Assembly (NCBI GenBank): GCA_017403125.1
Contig: JAFQOR010000009.1
Location: 1-41,948, forward strand
DNA: 41,948 nucleotides
Direction of reading: 5' to 3'
Source: Alistipes sp.
GTDB lineage: Bacteria > Bacteroidota > Bacteroidia > Bacteroidales > Rikenellaceae
In this document: one piece after another, positions 34,041 to 41,948 of the stretch
How the letters are laid out: every line of letters starts with the position of its first letter
Numbering within the stretch: position 1 is the stretch's first letter
Notes under the pieces: generated by a model
The model's input: only the letters and a program-made list of their open reading frames with translations
Databases searched by the model: none
Told to the model about the DNA's origin: nothing
Translations under genes and position numbers: made by a program

Positions 34041-34073
34041 ACAAAGATATAATTTTTTTTCGCAAACTGCAAA
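34041..34073 (-). promoter_or_regulatory. Promoter of the lytS-lytR pair
   Basis: Reading leftward, TTTG (34073-34070), 20 bases, then TATCTTTGT (34049-34041). This matches the Bacteroidetes consensus. The box ends 5 bases before the ATG at 34035, so the leader is minimal or absent. Confidence 0.75.
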
Positions 34074-34460
34074 CCCGAGAGTGCATAACTATGTAGCGTG
34101 GCTACGCCTCGATGCTGCAACCAACACCGCAGCACAGCGTTCAACGACAACTTAACGAGCTACACCTACCACTACTTTTGTGACTACACCCACGAACTAA
34201 AAATCAAAACTTTAACCTTGCAGGTTGCACACATCGGCACCATGTTTGCAAACACCGCAAAATCCCAACAAATACCATTCGGTATCGAAATCGGACAATT
34301 CGTCGCCATAATTTATCATTTGAGCATAATTATCTTGGCAGTTTGCATTTTTTTTTGTAACATTGTATCGATATGATATGTCTGTTATTAAAATAATTTA
34401 ATATCACCTTTTCCATAAAGGAAAGATAGTTAAACCGATTGAACTTAAAATTTTACGATA
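34074..34460. other. Gap upstream of the glycan-uptake locus
   Basis: The gap is low in structure. A rightward promoter candidate has TTG at 34335-34337, 20 bases, and TAACATTG at 34358-34365 (one mismatch). A small hairpin tttcc-ataaa-ggaaa (34410-34424) lies in the predicted leader 36 bases before the transporter ATG. A 92-codon open frame at 34098-34376 has no recognisable features. No operator could be identified. Confidence 0.4.
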
Positions 34461-35789
34461 ATGACAAAACCTAATTTAACCACTGCTCAAATGTGGAATC
34501 TGAGTTTCGGCTTCTTTGGCGTTCAGATTGCCTATGCATTGCAGAGCGCAAACATTAGCCGAATCTTTGCGACGTTGGGTGCCGACCCCCACTCGTTGAG
34601 CTTCTTCTGGGTACTTCCACCGCTTATGGGTATGATAGTGCAACCCATTGTAGGCTCAATGAGCGACAAGACTTGGTGCAAGTGGGGCCGTCGCAAGCCC
34701 TATCTCTACATTGGCGCCATTGCAGCCATCATCGTGATGGTATTGTTGCCCAACTCCGGAAGTTTCGAGATGACGGTAAAGGCGGCGTTGGCATTTGGTG
34801 CTATAATGCTGATGTTGCTCGACACCTCGATTAACATGGCTATGCAGCCCTTCAAGATGTTGGTGGGCGACATGGTGAACGAGGAGCAAAAGACCAAAGC
34901 ATACTCGATTCAGAGCCTGTTGTGCAACGCCGGTTCGTTGGTGGGCTATCTCTTCCCATACATCTTCACATGGCTTGGCGTGAGCAGCGTAGCTCCGGAG
35001 GGTACTATTCCCGATACGGTAACGTGGTCTTTCTACATTGGCGCAGCGATACTTCTCGTCTGTGTATGGTACACCGGCATTAAAGTCAAGGAGTGGACCC
35101 CGGAGGAGTATGCAAAGTTCAACAACATCAAGGAGGAGGCGAAGGCCGAGAAGACAAATCTCGTATCACTACTCATCCATGCGCCCAAGACGTTCTGGCA
35201 GATTGGCTTGGTGCAATTCTTCTGCTGGTTTGCGTTCCTCTACATGTGGACATACACCACGGGTGGTATTGGTGAGACTGTTTGGGGTACGATAGACACA
35301 TCGAGTCCCGAGTATCAGGCAGCAGGCGACTGGACAGGTGTACTCTTTGCCGTTCAGGCGATAGGTTCGATATTGTGGGCTATGGTAATACCTTCGTTGC
35401 GCAATGCCAAGTTTGCCTACACGTTGAGCTTGATACTTGGTGGCATAGGCTTCATCTCAACGGCCTTTATCCACGATCAATACATGCTCTTTGTCTCGTT
35501 CCTGCTCATTGGTTGCGCTTGGGCTGCAATGCTCGCACTGCCTTTTGCGTTGCTTACTAACTCACTATCGGGTAAATCGCTCGGCTCATACCTTGGTCTG
35601 TTCAACTGCACAATCTGCCTACCCCAAATCATAGCATCACTCATCGGTGGCATCATCCTTGGTTTGGTTGGCGACGTTACCGGTGGCATACAGACGGGTC
35701 AGATTAACATGCTTGTTGTTGCAGGCGTATCGCTCTTGCTTGGTGCCATTGCCGTATTCGGCATCAGCGAGAAGCGCCATAACGCATAA
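34461..35789 (+). CDS. MFS sugar transporter (SLC45/GPH-like)
   Basis: A 442-residue inner-membrane transporter with about 12 helices. The family signature is PLMGMIVQPIVGSMSD followed by WCKWGRRKPYLYIG, typical of SLC45-like sucrose/maltose:H+ symporters found in Bacteroidetes glycan loci. QSLLCNAGSLVGYLFPY is also characteristic. It would bring the oligosaccharide released in the periplasm into the cytoplasm. It lies 125 bases upstream of susC on the same strand. Confidence 0.92.
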   Translation: MTKPNLTTAQMWNLSFGFFGVQIAYALQSANISRIFATLGADPHSLSFFWVLPPLMGMIVQPIVGSMSDKTWCKWGRRKPYLYIGAIAAIIVMVLLPNSGSFEMTVKAALAFGAIMLMLLDTSINMAMQPFKMLVGDMVNEEQKTKAYSIQSLLCNAGSLVGYLFPYIFTWLGVSSVAPEGTIPDTVTWSFYIGAAILLVCVWYTGIKVKEWTPEEYAKFNNIKEEAKAEKTNLVSLLIHAPKTFWQIGLVQFFCWFAFLYMWTYTTGGIGETVWGTIDTSSPEYQAAGDWTGVLFAVQAIGSILWAMVIPSLRNAKFAYTLSLILGGIGFISTAFIHDQYMLFVSFLLIGCAWAAMLALPFALLTNSLSGKSLGSYLGLFNCTICLPQIIASLIGGIILGLVGDVTGGIQTGQINMLVVAGVSLLLGAIAVFGISEKRHNA

Positions 35790-35795
35790 AAATCC

Positions 35796-35837
35796 TTGTG
35801 CGCGGGAGGAGGAGATGAAGCCCCCTCCCCTGCGCAA
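35796..35837 (+). promoter_or_regulatory. GC-rich hairpin between transporter and susC
   Basis: Imperfect arms 35796-35813 (ttgtgcgcgggaggagg) and 35821-35837 (ccccctcccctgcgcaa) flank a short loop. There is no T-run, so it is probably not a full terminator. It may slow polymerase or protect the 5-prime end of a processed susC message, helping susC and susD to be expressed more strongly than the transporter. Confidence 0.5.
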
Positions 35838-35914
35838 CGTGCTGCGTAACACACGAAACAAAATATAAGACACACAATTTTATTAACTCTTTATTAACTA
35901 ACACTAAAAACACT

Positions 35915-38900
35915 ATGAGAAAATTCTTAACTATGTGTTTGGGACTCGTACTGCTCGCGCTGGCGATGCCCACCCAAGTGTTTGCACAAAGCAAATACGA
36001 GGTTAAAGGTGTGGTAGTTGATACTACCGGAACGCCGGTTATTGGAGCCTCTGTTGTTGAACAGGGCACGTCGAACGGCGTCACCACCGATGTCAATGGT
36101 CAGTATGTACTGAGAGTTGACAGTGCAGAGTCTATCGTTGTAATCAGCTACGTTGGTTACAAGACGCAGGCGCTTGCCGCCTCATCAAGCCTCTTGCAGA
36201 ACGTTGTTTTGGAGGAGGATGCAGCACTTATCGATGACGTTGTAGTCATTGGTTATGGTGTTGTAAAGAAGAACGACCTTACCGGTTCGGTATCTACCGT
36301 AAAGGCAGATCAGACCAACAAGGGTCTTGCTACTTCACCCACCGACCTTTTGCGTGGTAAGTCAGCAGGTGTGGTAATCACATCGGGCGACGGTGCTCCC
36401 GGTTCGGCATCTACCGTACGTATCCGTGGTGGTTCATCACTTAACGCATCGAACGACCCCTTGGTAGTTATCGACGGTCTTCCCGTATCGAACTCTGATA
36501 TCGCGGGTACTGCCAACGCTTTGGCATCTATCAACCCCTCGGATATCGAGTCATTCACCGTATTGAAGGATGCTTCGGCAACCGCTATCTACGGTTCACG
36601 TGCATCTAACGGTGTCATCATCATCACCACCAAGAAGGGTTCGAAGTACGACGGTGCTGTTCCTCACGTAGATGTTGATTTCACAGCATCGTTGAGCCAG
36701 AACGCAAAGTATGTTGATGTTATGACAGGCGACGAGATGCGCCAGACTTTGGAGTGGTACTACGGTACTGATCACGACGCATATCGCTCGGCAACGAAGT
36801 ATGGTAACACCAATACCGATTGGCAGCGCGAGATCTACCAGCTCGCACAGTCTTACGAGGGTAATATCGCTTTGAGCGGTAACATCAAGATGGGTGAGAA
36901 GAATAACCTTCCTTATCGTGTGTCTTACGGTTATTTGAATCAGGATGGTACGTTGAAGACTTCTAACATGTCACGTCACACCATCTCTGTAAACCTTAAC
37001 CCTCAGCTCTTGGACAACCACCTCACCATCAACGTAAATGGTAAGGGTATGATTATGGACAACCGTTTCGCTGACGCGGGTGCCGTATCACAGGCTGTTC
37101 AGTTCGACCCCACCAAGCCTATCTACCTCGCTAACGAGGAGGGCGGCATCAATGGCTACTACACATGGCGCGGTACCGATGGTAAGCACAACACAATGGC
37201 TAACCAGAACCCCGTTGCTATGTTGAACGATAAGCATGACGTATCTAACGCAAAGCGTTTGGTAGGTAACATCCAGATCGACTATAAGATTCATGGTTTG
37301 GAGGATCTCCGCTTGAACCTTAACCTCGGTATGGACTACACCAAGTCGCATGGTACTGTTGATGTAGCTCCCGGTGCAGAGCAGTCACGCCACGCCACAG
37401 ATCAGGCTGGTTCGGGTTACCACACCAACTACTCACAGAAGCGTCGCGACCAGACTTTGGAGTTCTACGCTGCTTATGCAAAGACATGGGGCAAGCACTC
37501 ATTCGACATCATGGCAGGTTACTCATGGCAGAACTTCTGGCAGGAGTCATTCAACGAGTCTTATCGCATTGCTCTTATCGACAACGGTAAGGAGGGTGAC
37601 GAGTGGAATGGCGGTTGGGATCCCGATAGCGGCACTCCCTACATTCCTATCTCGAAGGATGCAGACAACTACTACATCAAAGCTCCCAAGACATCACGCG
37701 GCGAGTACTTCCTCGTATCGTTCTTTGGTCGTGTAAACTACTCATACGACAACCGCTACTCTATCACCGCTACTTTGCGTAACGATGGTACATCACGCTT
37801 CCAGAACCATAAGTGGGGTCTGTTCCCCTCTGTTGCTTTGGCATGGAACATCAAGAACGAGCAGTTCTTGGAGGATAACGATGCTATCTCGGCTTTGAAG
37901 CTCCGTTTGAGCTACGGTCAGACAGGTCAGCAGGAGGTAGGTGGCTACTATCCTACTTTGGCTACCTATGTTGATAATACACTCGGTTCGCTCTATCCCT
38001 TCGGCTCATACAGCGATGGTTTCTACCCCATCACAGCCGCAGGCTACAACCCCGATTTGAAGTGGGAGACAACTACTACCTACAACGCAGGTATGGACTT
38101 TGGCTTCCTCGATGGTCGCATCACTGCAAGTGCCGACTTCTACTATCGCGAGACCAAGGATTTGCTCAACCGTCTTCCCGTTCCCGCAGGTTCGAACCTC
38201 AAAAACCAGCTTGATGCTAACATCGGTGACTTGAAGAACATCGGTGTTGAGTTCGAGATCAACGCTATCGCTATCGATACCGAGGATTGGTACTGGAACA
38301 TTGGTGCTAACGTAGCATGGAACCGCAACGAGATTACTCGTCTTTCGAACGAGGATGAGAACCCCGACTACAAGGGCGTTACTACGGGCGTTATCTCTGG
38401 TGGTGTAGGTAACACTATCCAGGTACACCAGACCGGTCATCCTACCAGCTCGTTCTACGTATATCAGCAGATTTACGACGAGAACGGCATGCCTATCGAG
38501 GGCTTGTACGTAGATCGTAACAACGATGGCGTAGTCAACGAGAACGATAAGTATATCTACAAGAAGCCTGCTCCCGATGTAACCATTGGTTTCAATACAC
38601 AGCTCTCATGGCGTGCTCTTACACTCGCTATATCGGCTCACTCTAACATCGGCAACTACGTTTACGACAACATTTCGTCAAACGGCGAGCTTCTTACCGA
38701 CCTCTGGACTAACAACTTTACCAACAACCGTGTTGTCACAGCTCCTGTTACCAACTTCCGTAGCTCGGCACAGTACATGTCTGACTACTATGTACGTAAC
38801 GCTTCATTCTTGAAGATCGACAACATCACATTGAGCTACCGCTTCGATTTGGGTAAGGCTTGCGACCGTCCTCTCTCATTGAGCGTATTTGGTACTGTAC

Positions 38901-39019
38901 AGAATGTAGCTACTATCACCGGTTACAAGGGTATCGATCCCGAGATTTTCAACGGTATCGACAACAACATGTATCCACGTCCTCGTACCTACATCCTTGG
39001 CTTGAAGTTCAATTTCTAA
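35915..39019 (+). CDS. SusC/RagA-family TonB-dependent outer membrane transporter
   Basis: A 1034-residue protein. It has a signal peptide of about 25 residues ending VFAQ, a carboxypeptidase-like regulatory domain (VKGVVVDTTGTPVIGASV), the SusC hallmark DDVVVIGYG, a plug domain (LLRGKSAGVVI, GSRASNGVIIITTKKG), and a long beta-barrel ending in LGLKFNF with the C-terminal phenylalanine. It imports oligosaccharide across the outer membrane with the SusD lipoprotein as lid. No STN domain is present, so it does not signal to an anti-sigma factor. Codons ending in C and strongly preferred triplets are more uniform than in neighbouring genes, consistent with high expression. Confidence 0.96.
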   Translation: MRKFLTMCLGLVLLALAMPTQVFAQSKYEVKGVVVDTTGTPVIGASVVEQGTSNGVTTDVNGQYVLRVDSAESIVVISYVGYKTQALAASSSLLQNVVLEEDAALIDDVVVIGYGVVKKNDLTGSVSTVKADQTNKGLATSPTDLLRGKSAGVVITSGDGAPGSASTVRIRGGSSLNASNDPLVVIDGLPVSNSDIAGTANALASINPSDIESFTVLKDASATAIYGSRASNGVIIITTKKGSKYDGAVPHVDVDFTASLSQNAKYVDVMTGDEMRQTLEWYYGTDHDAYRSATKYGNTNTDWQREIYQLAQSYEGNIALSGNIKMGEKNNLPYRVSYGYLNQDGTLKTSNMSRHTISVNLNPQLLDNHLTINVNGKGMIMDNRFADAGAVSQAVQFDPTKPIYLANEEGGINGYYTWRGTDGKHNTMANQNPVAMLNDKHDVSNAKRLVGNIQIDYKIHGLEDLRLNLNLGMDYTKSHGTVDVAPGAEQSRHATDQAGSGYHTNYSQKRRDQTLEFYAAYAKTWGKHSFDIMAGYSWQNFWQESFNESYRIALIDNGKEGDEWNGGWDPDSGTPYIPISKDADNYYIKAPKTSRGEYFLVSFFGRVNYSYDNRYSITATLRNDGTSRFQNHKWGLFPSVALAWNIKNEQFLEDNDAISALKLRLSYGQTGQQEVGGYYPTLATYVDNTLGSLYPFGSYSDGFYPITAAGYNPDLKWETTTTYNAGMDFGFLDGRITASADFYYRETKDLLNRLPVPAGSNLKNQLDANIGDLKNIGVEFEINAIAIDTEDWYWNIGANVAWNRNEITRLSNEDENPDYKGVTTGVISGGVGNTIQVHQTGHPTSSFYVYQQIYDENGMPIEGLYVDRNNDGVVNENDKYIYKKPAPDVTIGFNTQLSWRALTLAISAHSNIGNYVYDNISSNGELLTDLWTNNFTNNRVVTAPVTNFRSSAQYMSDYYVRNASFLKIDNITLSYRFDLGKACDRPLSLSVFGTVQNVATITGYKGIDPEIFNGIDNNMYPRPRTYILGLKFNF

Positions 39020-39039
39020 TATAAAGTCGCTTAAACGTT

Positions 39040-40611
39040 ATGAAAAAGATAAAAATATTTATGATGTCTTTTGCCGCAGTATGTGCACTCGGCATGAGCT
39101 CATGTGTTAAGGATTTGGAGGTTACTCCTATCGATCCTTCTACACGCTTCCCCTCGGATGCGCTTAACAGCGAGCAGGGCTTCGAGCAGTTGCTTGCAAA
39201 GTGCTATGCCGGTTTGGCAGTTTCATCTTCGTATGGTGCCAATGGCGATCCCGATATCGAGGGCGTTGATGGTGGTTTTGGTCAGTACCTTCGTGCTTAC
39301 TTCAACCTCAACTGTTTGACTACCGATGAGGCTATTTGTGCATGGAACGATACCGGTCTGCCCGATTTGCAGAACATGAACTGGCAGTCTTCTAACCAGT
39401 TTATCATCGCTATGTACTACCGCGTATTCTATCAGATCAGCCTTTGCAACGAGTTCATTCGTCAGGTTAACAGCACCAACGTTGTCTTCACCGGCAACAA
39501 CCGCGCTGCCATGATTGCCGAGGCTCGTGCATTGCGTGCTCTCTCGTTCTACCACGCTATCGACATGTTTGGCGACGTGGCATTCCCCTCAGAGAATGAT
39601 CCCGTGAGCCTCACAGCTCCCCGCAAGATCAGCCGCGCCGAGCTCTTCGACTGGGTTGTTGCCGAGTGCGAGGATTTGGTAAATGGTAGCGACCTTGCAG
39701 AGGAGGGTCAGAACATCTATGGCCGTTGCGACAAGGGTTTTGCCCGCATGATTCTTGCCAAGCTCTACCTCAACGCCGAGGTTTACAAGGGTGAGGCTAT
39801 GTATGACAAGTGTGCCGAGCAGTGCGAGATTCTTATGTCGAAGTATCAGCTCCACCCCAACTTCGCTGACTTGTTCGCTGCCGACAACCACCTCTTCACC
39901 GCGAACACTACTCATGGCTCGACCAACGAGATTATCTTCGCTGTTCCCCACGATGGTATCAGAACTACATCTTATGGTGGTACCAACTTCCTTATCTTCG
40001 CCGGTACGGGTGGTGATATGAACCCTACCGAGATGGGTATCTCATCTGGTTGGAGCGGTTTGTCAGTGACCATGCAGGTTGCCGATCGTTACACCGAGAA
40101 TGATGCTCGCCACATGTTCTTCACCGCTTATGGCAAGGAGAACCCCGAGGCACAGAACTTCACAGCCGGTGGTTACAAATCTATCAAGTTCCGCAACGTA
40201 AATCACGATGGTGGTGCTGCACAGACTACCGGTTTCGTTGATACCGACTTCCCCTTGTTCCGCGTAGCTGATGCCTACCTTATGTTTGCCGAGTGCGCAA
40301 AGCGTGGTGGTGCAAGCGAGGCAGAGGGTCTTAAAGCTCTCAACGCTGTACGCGCACGCGCTAACATTATCGCGCATACAAGCTACACATTGCAGGATGT
40401 TCTCGACGAGCGCTCACGCGAGTTCTTGTGGGAGGGCTGCCGTCGTCAGGACCTTATCCGCTATGGTCAGTTCACAACAGCTGACTACGTGTGGGAGTAC
40501 AAGGGTTCGGTTAAGGAGGGTGCTGCGGTTGAGTCATTCCGCAACCTCTTCCCCATCCCCGCTGCGGAGATCAATGCTAACCCCAACCTCAGCCAGAACG
40601 AGGGTTACTAA
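39040..40611 (+). CDS. SusD/RagB-family glycan-binding lipoprotein
   Basis: A 523-residue outer-membrane lipoprotein with lipobox LGMSSC (acylated C22). It has the SusD fold: SEQGFEQLLAKCYAGL, the TPR-like helical core with AEARALRALSFYHAIDMFGDVAF (in pieces), and the C-terminal FLWEGCRRQDLIRYG and NLFPIPAAEINANPNLSQNEGY (in pieces), a standard end. It forms the lid over the SusC barrel and binds the glycan. It starts 20 bases after susC. Confidence 0.96.
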   Translation: MKKIKIFMMSFAAVCALGMSSCVKDLEVTPIDPSTRFPSDALNSEQGFEQLLAKCYAGLAVSSSYGANGDPDIEGVDGGFGQYLRAYFNLNCLTTDEAICAWNDTGLPDLQNMNWQSSNQFIIAMYYRVFYQISLCNEFIRQVNSTNVVFTGNNRAAMIAEARALRALSFYHAIDMFGDVAFPSENDPVSLTAPRKISRAELFDWVVAECEDLVNGSDLAEEGQNIYGRCDKGFARMILAKLYLNAEVYKGEAMYDKCAEQCEILMSKYQLHPNFADLFAADNHLFTANTTHGSTNEIIFAVPHDGIRTTSYGGTNFLIFAGTGGDMNPTEMGISSGWSGLSVTMQVADRYTENDARHMFFTAYGKENPEAQNFTAGGYKSIKFRNVNHDGGAAQTTGFVDTDFPLFRVADAYLMFAECAKRGGASEAEGLKALNAVRARANIIAHTSYTLQDVLDERSREFLWEGCRRQDLIRYGQFTTADYVWEYKGSVKEGAAVESFRNLFPIPAAEINANPNLSQNEGY

Positions 40612-40646
40612 ACAGTTAGTCCAAAAACGAATAAAACTAACAGAAG

Positions 40647-41948
40647 ATGAAAAAGTTATTATATAGCATTTTGGCTCTTGCCGGTGTCACCATGGCATCG
40701 TGTACACAGGAGCACGTTGAGGTGCAGTATGTCCCCGGCAACGTCGTAGCCCCCATTCTGGGCCAGATTGGCGACCTGCAACTCAAAGAGGGTAATAGCG
40801 ATATTACCATCGACTATGTAAAGGCTGACTTCGGCTTGCCCGCAGTATCGGCTGACGTTCTCTACGTATCGGTATCGGAGGATATGTCGTCGAAGAGACG
40901 TGTTAATGCAAAATTCGAGGATGGTGTTATCACCGTTACGAATCTCGATTTGAACACGGCAATCAACAATGCCGGTGCTACTCCCGAGGAGGCAACCCAG
41001 GCCTACTTCGCTATTATCTCATCACTCGTAACCGATAAGGGTGCTATCATTTCGAGCAGCGAGGTTATGTCGAACATTGTTTCGGCTAACGTAACTCCGT
41101 TCTTGTCGGAGATTATTCCTTCGTTGAAGTATGGTAAGATGTATGTTGTAGGTTCTTTCAATAACTGGGATCACCCGACTGTTGAGCAGAACTTCGACTT
41201 CCTCTACGACTACGAGGGCAATGGTCAGTTCTCTGGCGTTATCGACTTCCGTGCACCCGGAGCTATAGAGTTTAAGCTCACTGCCGGCGCATGGGGCGTT
41301 GAGGAGCACTCAATGTCAGGTCCTCACGACGACGAGGCATCGACTATCACATTGGTAGCAGGTGGTGGCAGCAACATCGACGCATGGGGAGCAAAGCGCT
41401 TCTATGGTGCAACATTCGACAAGTCTGGTCCTACCTTGAAGAAGTCTTGGAGCGCTGACCAGATTGGTATCGTTGGTGGATTTACCAATTGGGCAGATGG
41501 TGCTGATGTAGTAATGCAGTGGAACCCCAAGTGGGGACGCTTCTATGCCGATATCGAGCTTTCGTCCGATACAGAGTTGAAGTTCCGTGCCGATGGCGCA
41601 TGGGATTTGAACTGGGGTGCTGACTGTGCAGTAGGTGGTGACAACATCGCCGTTGCAGCAGGCAACTACCGTGTTTACTTCAACCCCATGAATGGCTTTA
41701 TTGAGTTCAATACAATGCAGTACGGCAAGGAGGAGGATATCACCGGTGGTAACACAGGTGGTGGCGGTAACGAGGAGCCCGAGCCTACTCCTACACCGAC
41801 AGGCGATTATGGCTTGGTAGGTAGCTTCAATGGTTGGGGTGGCTCTGACGACTTGTTGTTAGAAGAGTACCAGAATGGATACTTGTATTATACGGGTGCT
41901 ACATTCGAGGCTAACACCGAGTTTAAGGTGCGTTTCTACAATGACGGA
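40647..41948 (+). CDS. SusE/SusF-like starch-binding lipoprotein (partial, C-terminus missing)
   Basis: The frame is open to the right edge: 434 codons are visible. The signal ends TMASC (acylated C19). A SusE-type N-terminal Ig-like domain covers about residues 25-160. Three modules follow, each starting with a similar strand: VGSFNNWDH (168-176), VGGFTNWADG (276-285) and VGSFNGWGG (391-399), about 108-115 residues apart. These resemble the starch-binding modules of SusE and SusF, where Trp residues stack on glucose. A Gly-rich and Pro-Thr linker (about 371-388) separates the second and third. It would hold polysaccharide at the cell surface. It is 35 bases downstream of susD. Confidence 0.9.
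   Translation, partial: MKKLLYSILALAGVTMASCTQEHVEVQYVPGNVVAPILGQIGDLQLKEGNSDITIDYVKADFGLPAVSADVLYVSVSEDMSSKRRVNAKFEDGVITVTNLDLNTAINNAGATPEEATQAYFAIISSLVTDKGAIISSSEVMSNIVSANVTPFLSEIIPSLKYGKMYVVGSFNNWDHPTVEQNFDFLYDYEGNGQFSGVIDFRAPGAIEFKLTAGAWGVEEHSMSGPHDDEASTITLVAGGGSNIDAWGAKRFYGATFDKSGPTLKKSWSADQIGIVGGFTNWADGADVVMQWNPKWGRFYADIELSSDTELKFRADGAWDLNWGADCAVGGDNIAVAAGNYRVYFNPMNGFIEFNTMQYGKEEDITGGNTGGGGNEEPEPTPTPTGDYGLVGSFNGWGGSDDLLLEEYQNGYLYYTGATFEANTEFKVRFYNDG

Noticed and set aside
34098-34376. A 92-codon plus-strand frame upstream of the transporter
   Set aside because: Composition looks non-coding and a promoter candidate for the transporter lies within its last third.
35796-35837. Terminator between transporter and susC
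   Set aside because: The hairpin has no T-run on the plus strand and susC has no obvious consensus promoter after it, so I called it a structural hairpin.

Overview
The window is chromosomal DNA from a member of the Bacteroidota, order Bacteroidales. The evidence is a SusC/SusD/SusE outer-membrane glycan locus, several promoters of the Bacteroidetes type (TTG, 19-20 bases, TAnnTTTG), lipoproteins with short lipoboxes, DUF4290, DUF3127 and DUF1295 proteins, and the recF/DUF721/TPR/lumazine-synthase neighbourhood typical of the group. An Alistipes-like (Rikenellaceae) host is my guess; it is not demonstrated. I saw no rRNA, tRNA, CRISPR array, transposase or phage gene.

Layout. 1-187: start of a lipoprotein gene running off the left edge. 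188-622: gap with a terminator. 623-5063: two tandem M3 zinc peptidases, transcribed leftward from a promoter shared with rsmE. 5112-13126: rsmE followed by a compact six-gene operon for a membrane-bound complex I / group 4 hydrogenase-like machine. Its catalytic subunits have lost the Ni-Fe cysteines and all four cysteines of the proximal cluster, so it is an energy-converting hydrogenase-related (Ehr-type) complex and not a hydrogenase. 13158-13195: a terminator shared with the leftward genes that follow. 13219-16580: folA, thyA, lpxH and a thioredoxin-fold lipoprotein. 16668-18697: a DUF4290 gene and, divergently, a sigma-54 activator with a degenerate receiver and no DNA-binding domain. 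18705-18827: a large inverted repeat.

18833-23654: a DUF3127 protein with an SSB-like tip, a radical SAM protein, and a leftward unit of alpha/beta hydrolase, membrane-fused MurF and Ddl for peptidoglycan precursor synthesis. 23876-27455: a degenerate lumazine synthase and a TPR membrane protein (leftward), then a DUF1295 membrane protein, RecF and a DUF721 protein (rightward). 27585-27764: a 59-codon membrane-protein gene with its own strong terminator, missed by ordinary length cut-offs. 27927-31545: HAD phosphatase, tyrosine autokinase and Wza-type exporter, a surface-polysaccharide export unit. 31850-34035: a LytR/LytS-type two-component pair. 34461-end: a glycan-uptake locus with an SLC45-like sugar transporter, SusC, SusD and the start of a SusE/F-like lipoprotein with at least three carbohydrate-binding modules. 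This suggests an alpha-glucan (starch or maltooligosaccharide) substrate, but no glycosidase lies inside the window.

The strongest candidates for something unusual are the cofactor-stripped Ehr complex, the degenerate RibH, the sigma-54 activator without receiver pocket or HTH, the membrane-anchored MurF, the 59-aa membrane protein, and a 9-bp tandem repeat family found in two separate gaps. Start codons were corrected from the longest reading frames where promoter position or start type argued for it.
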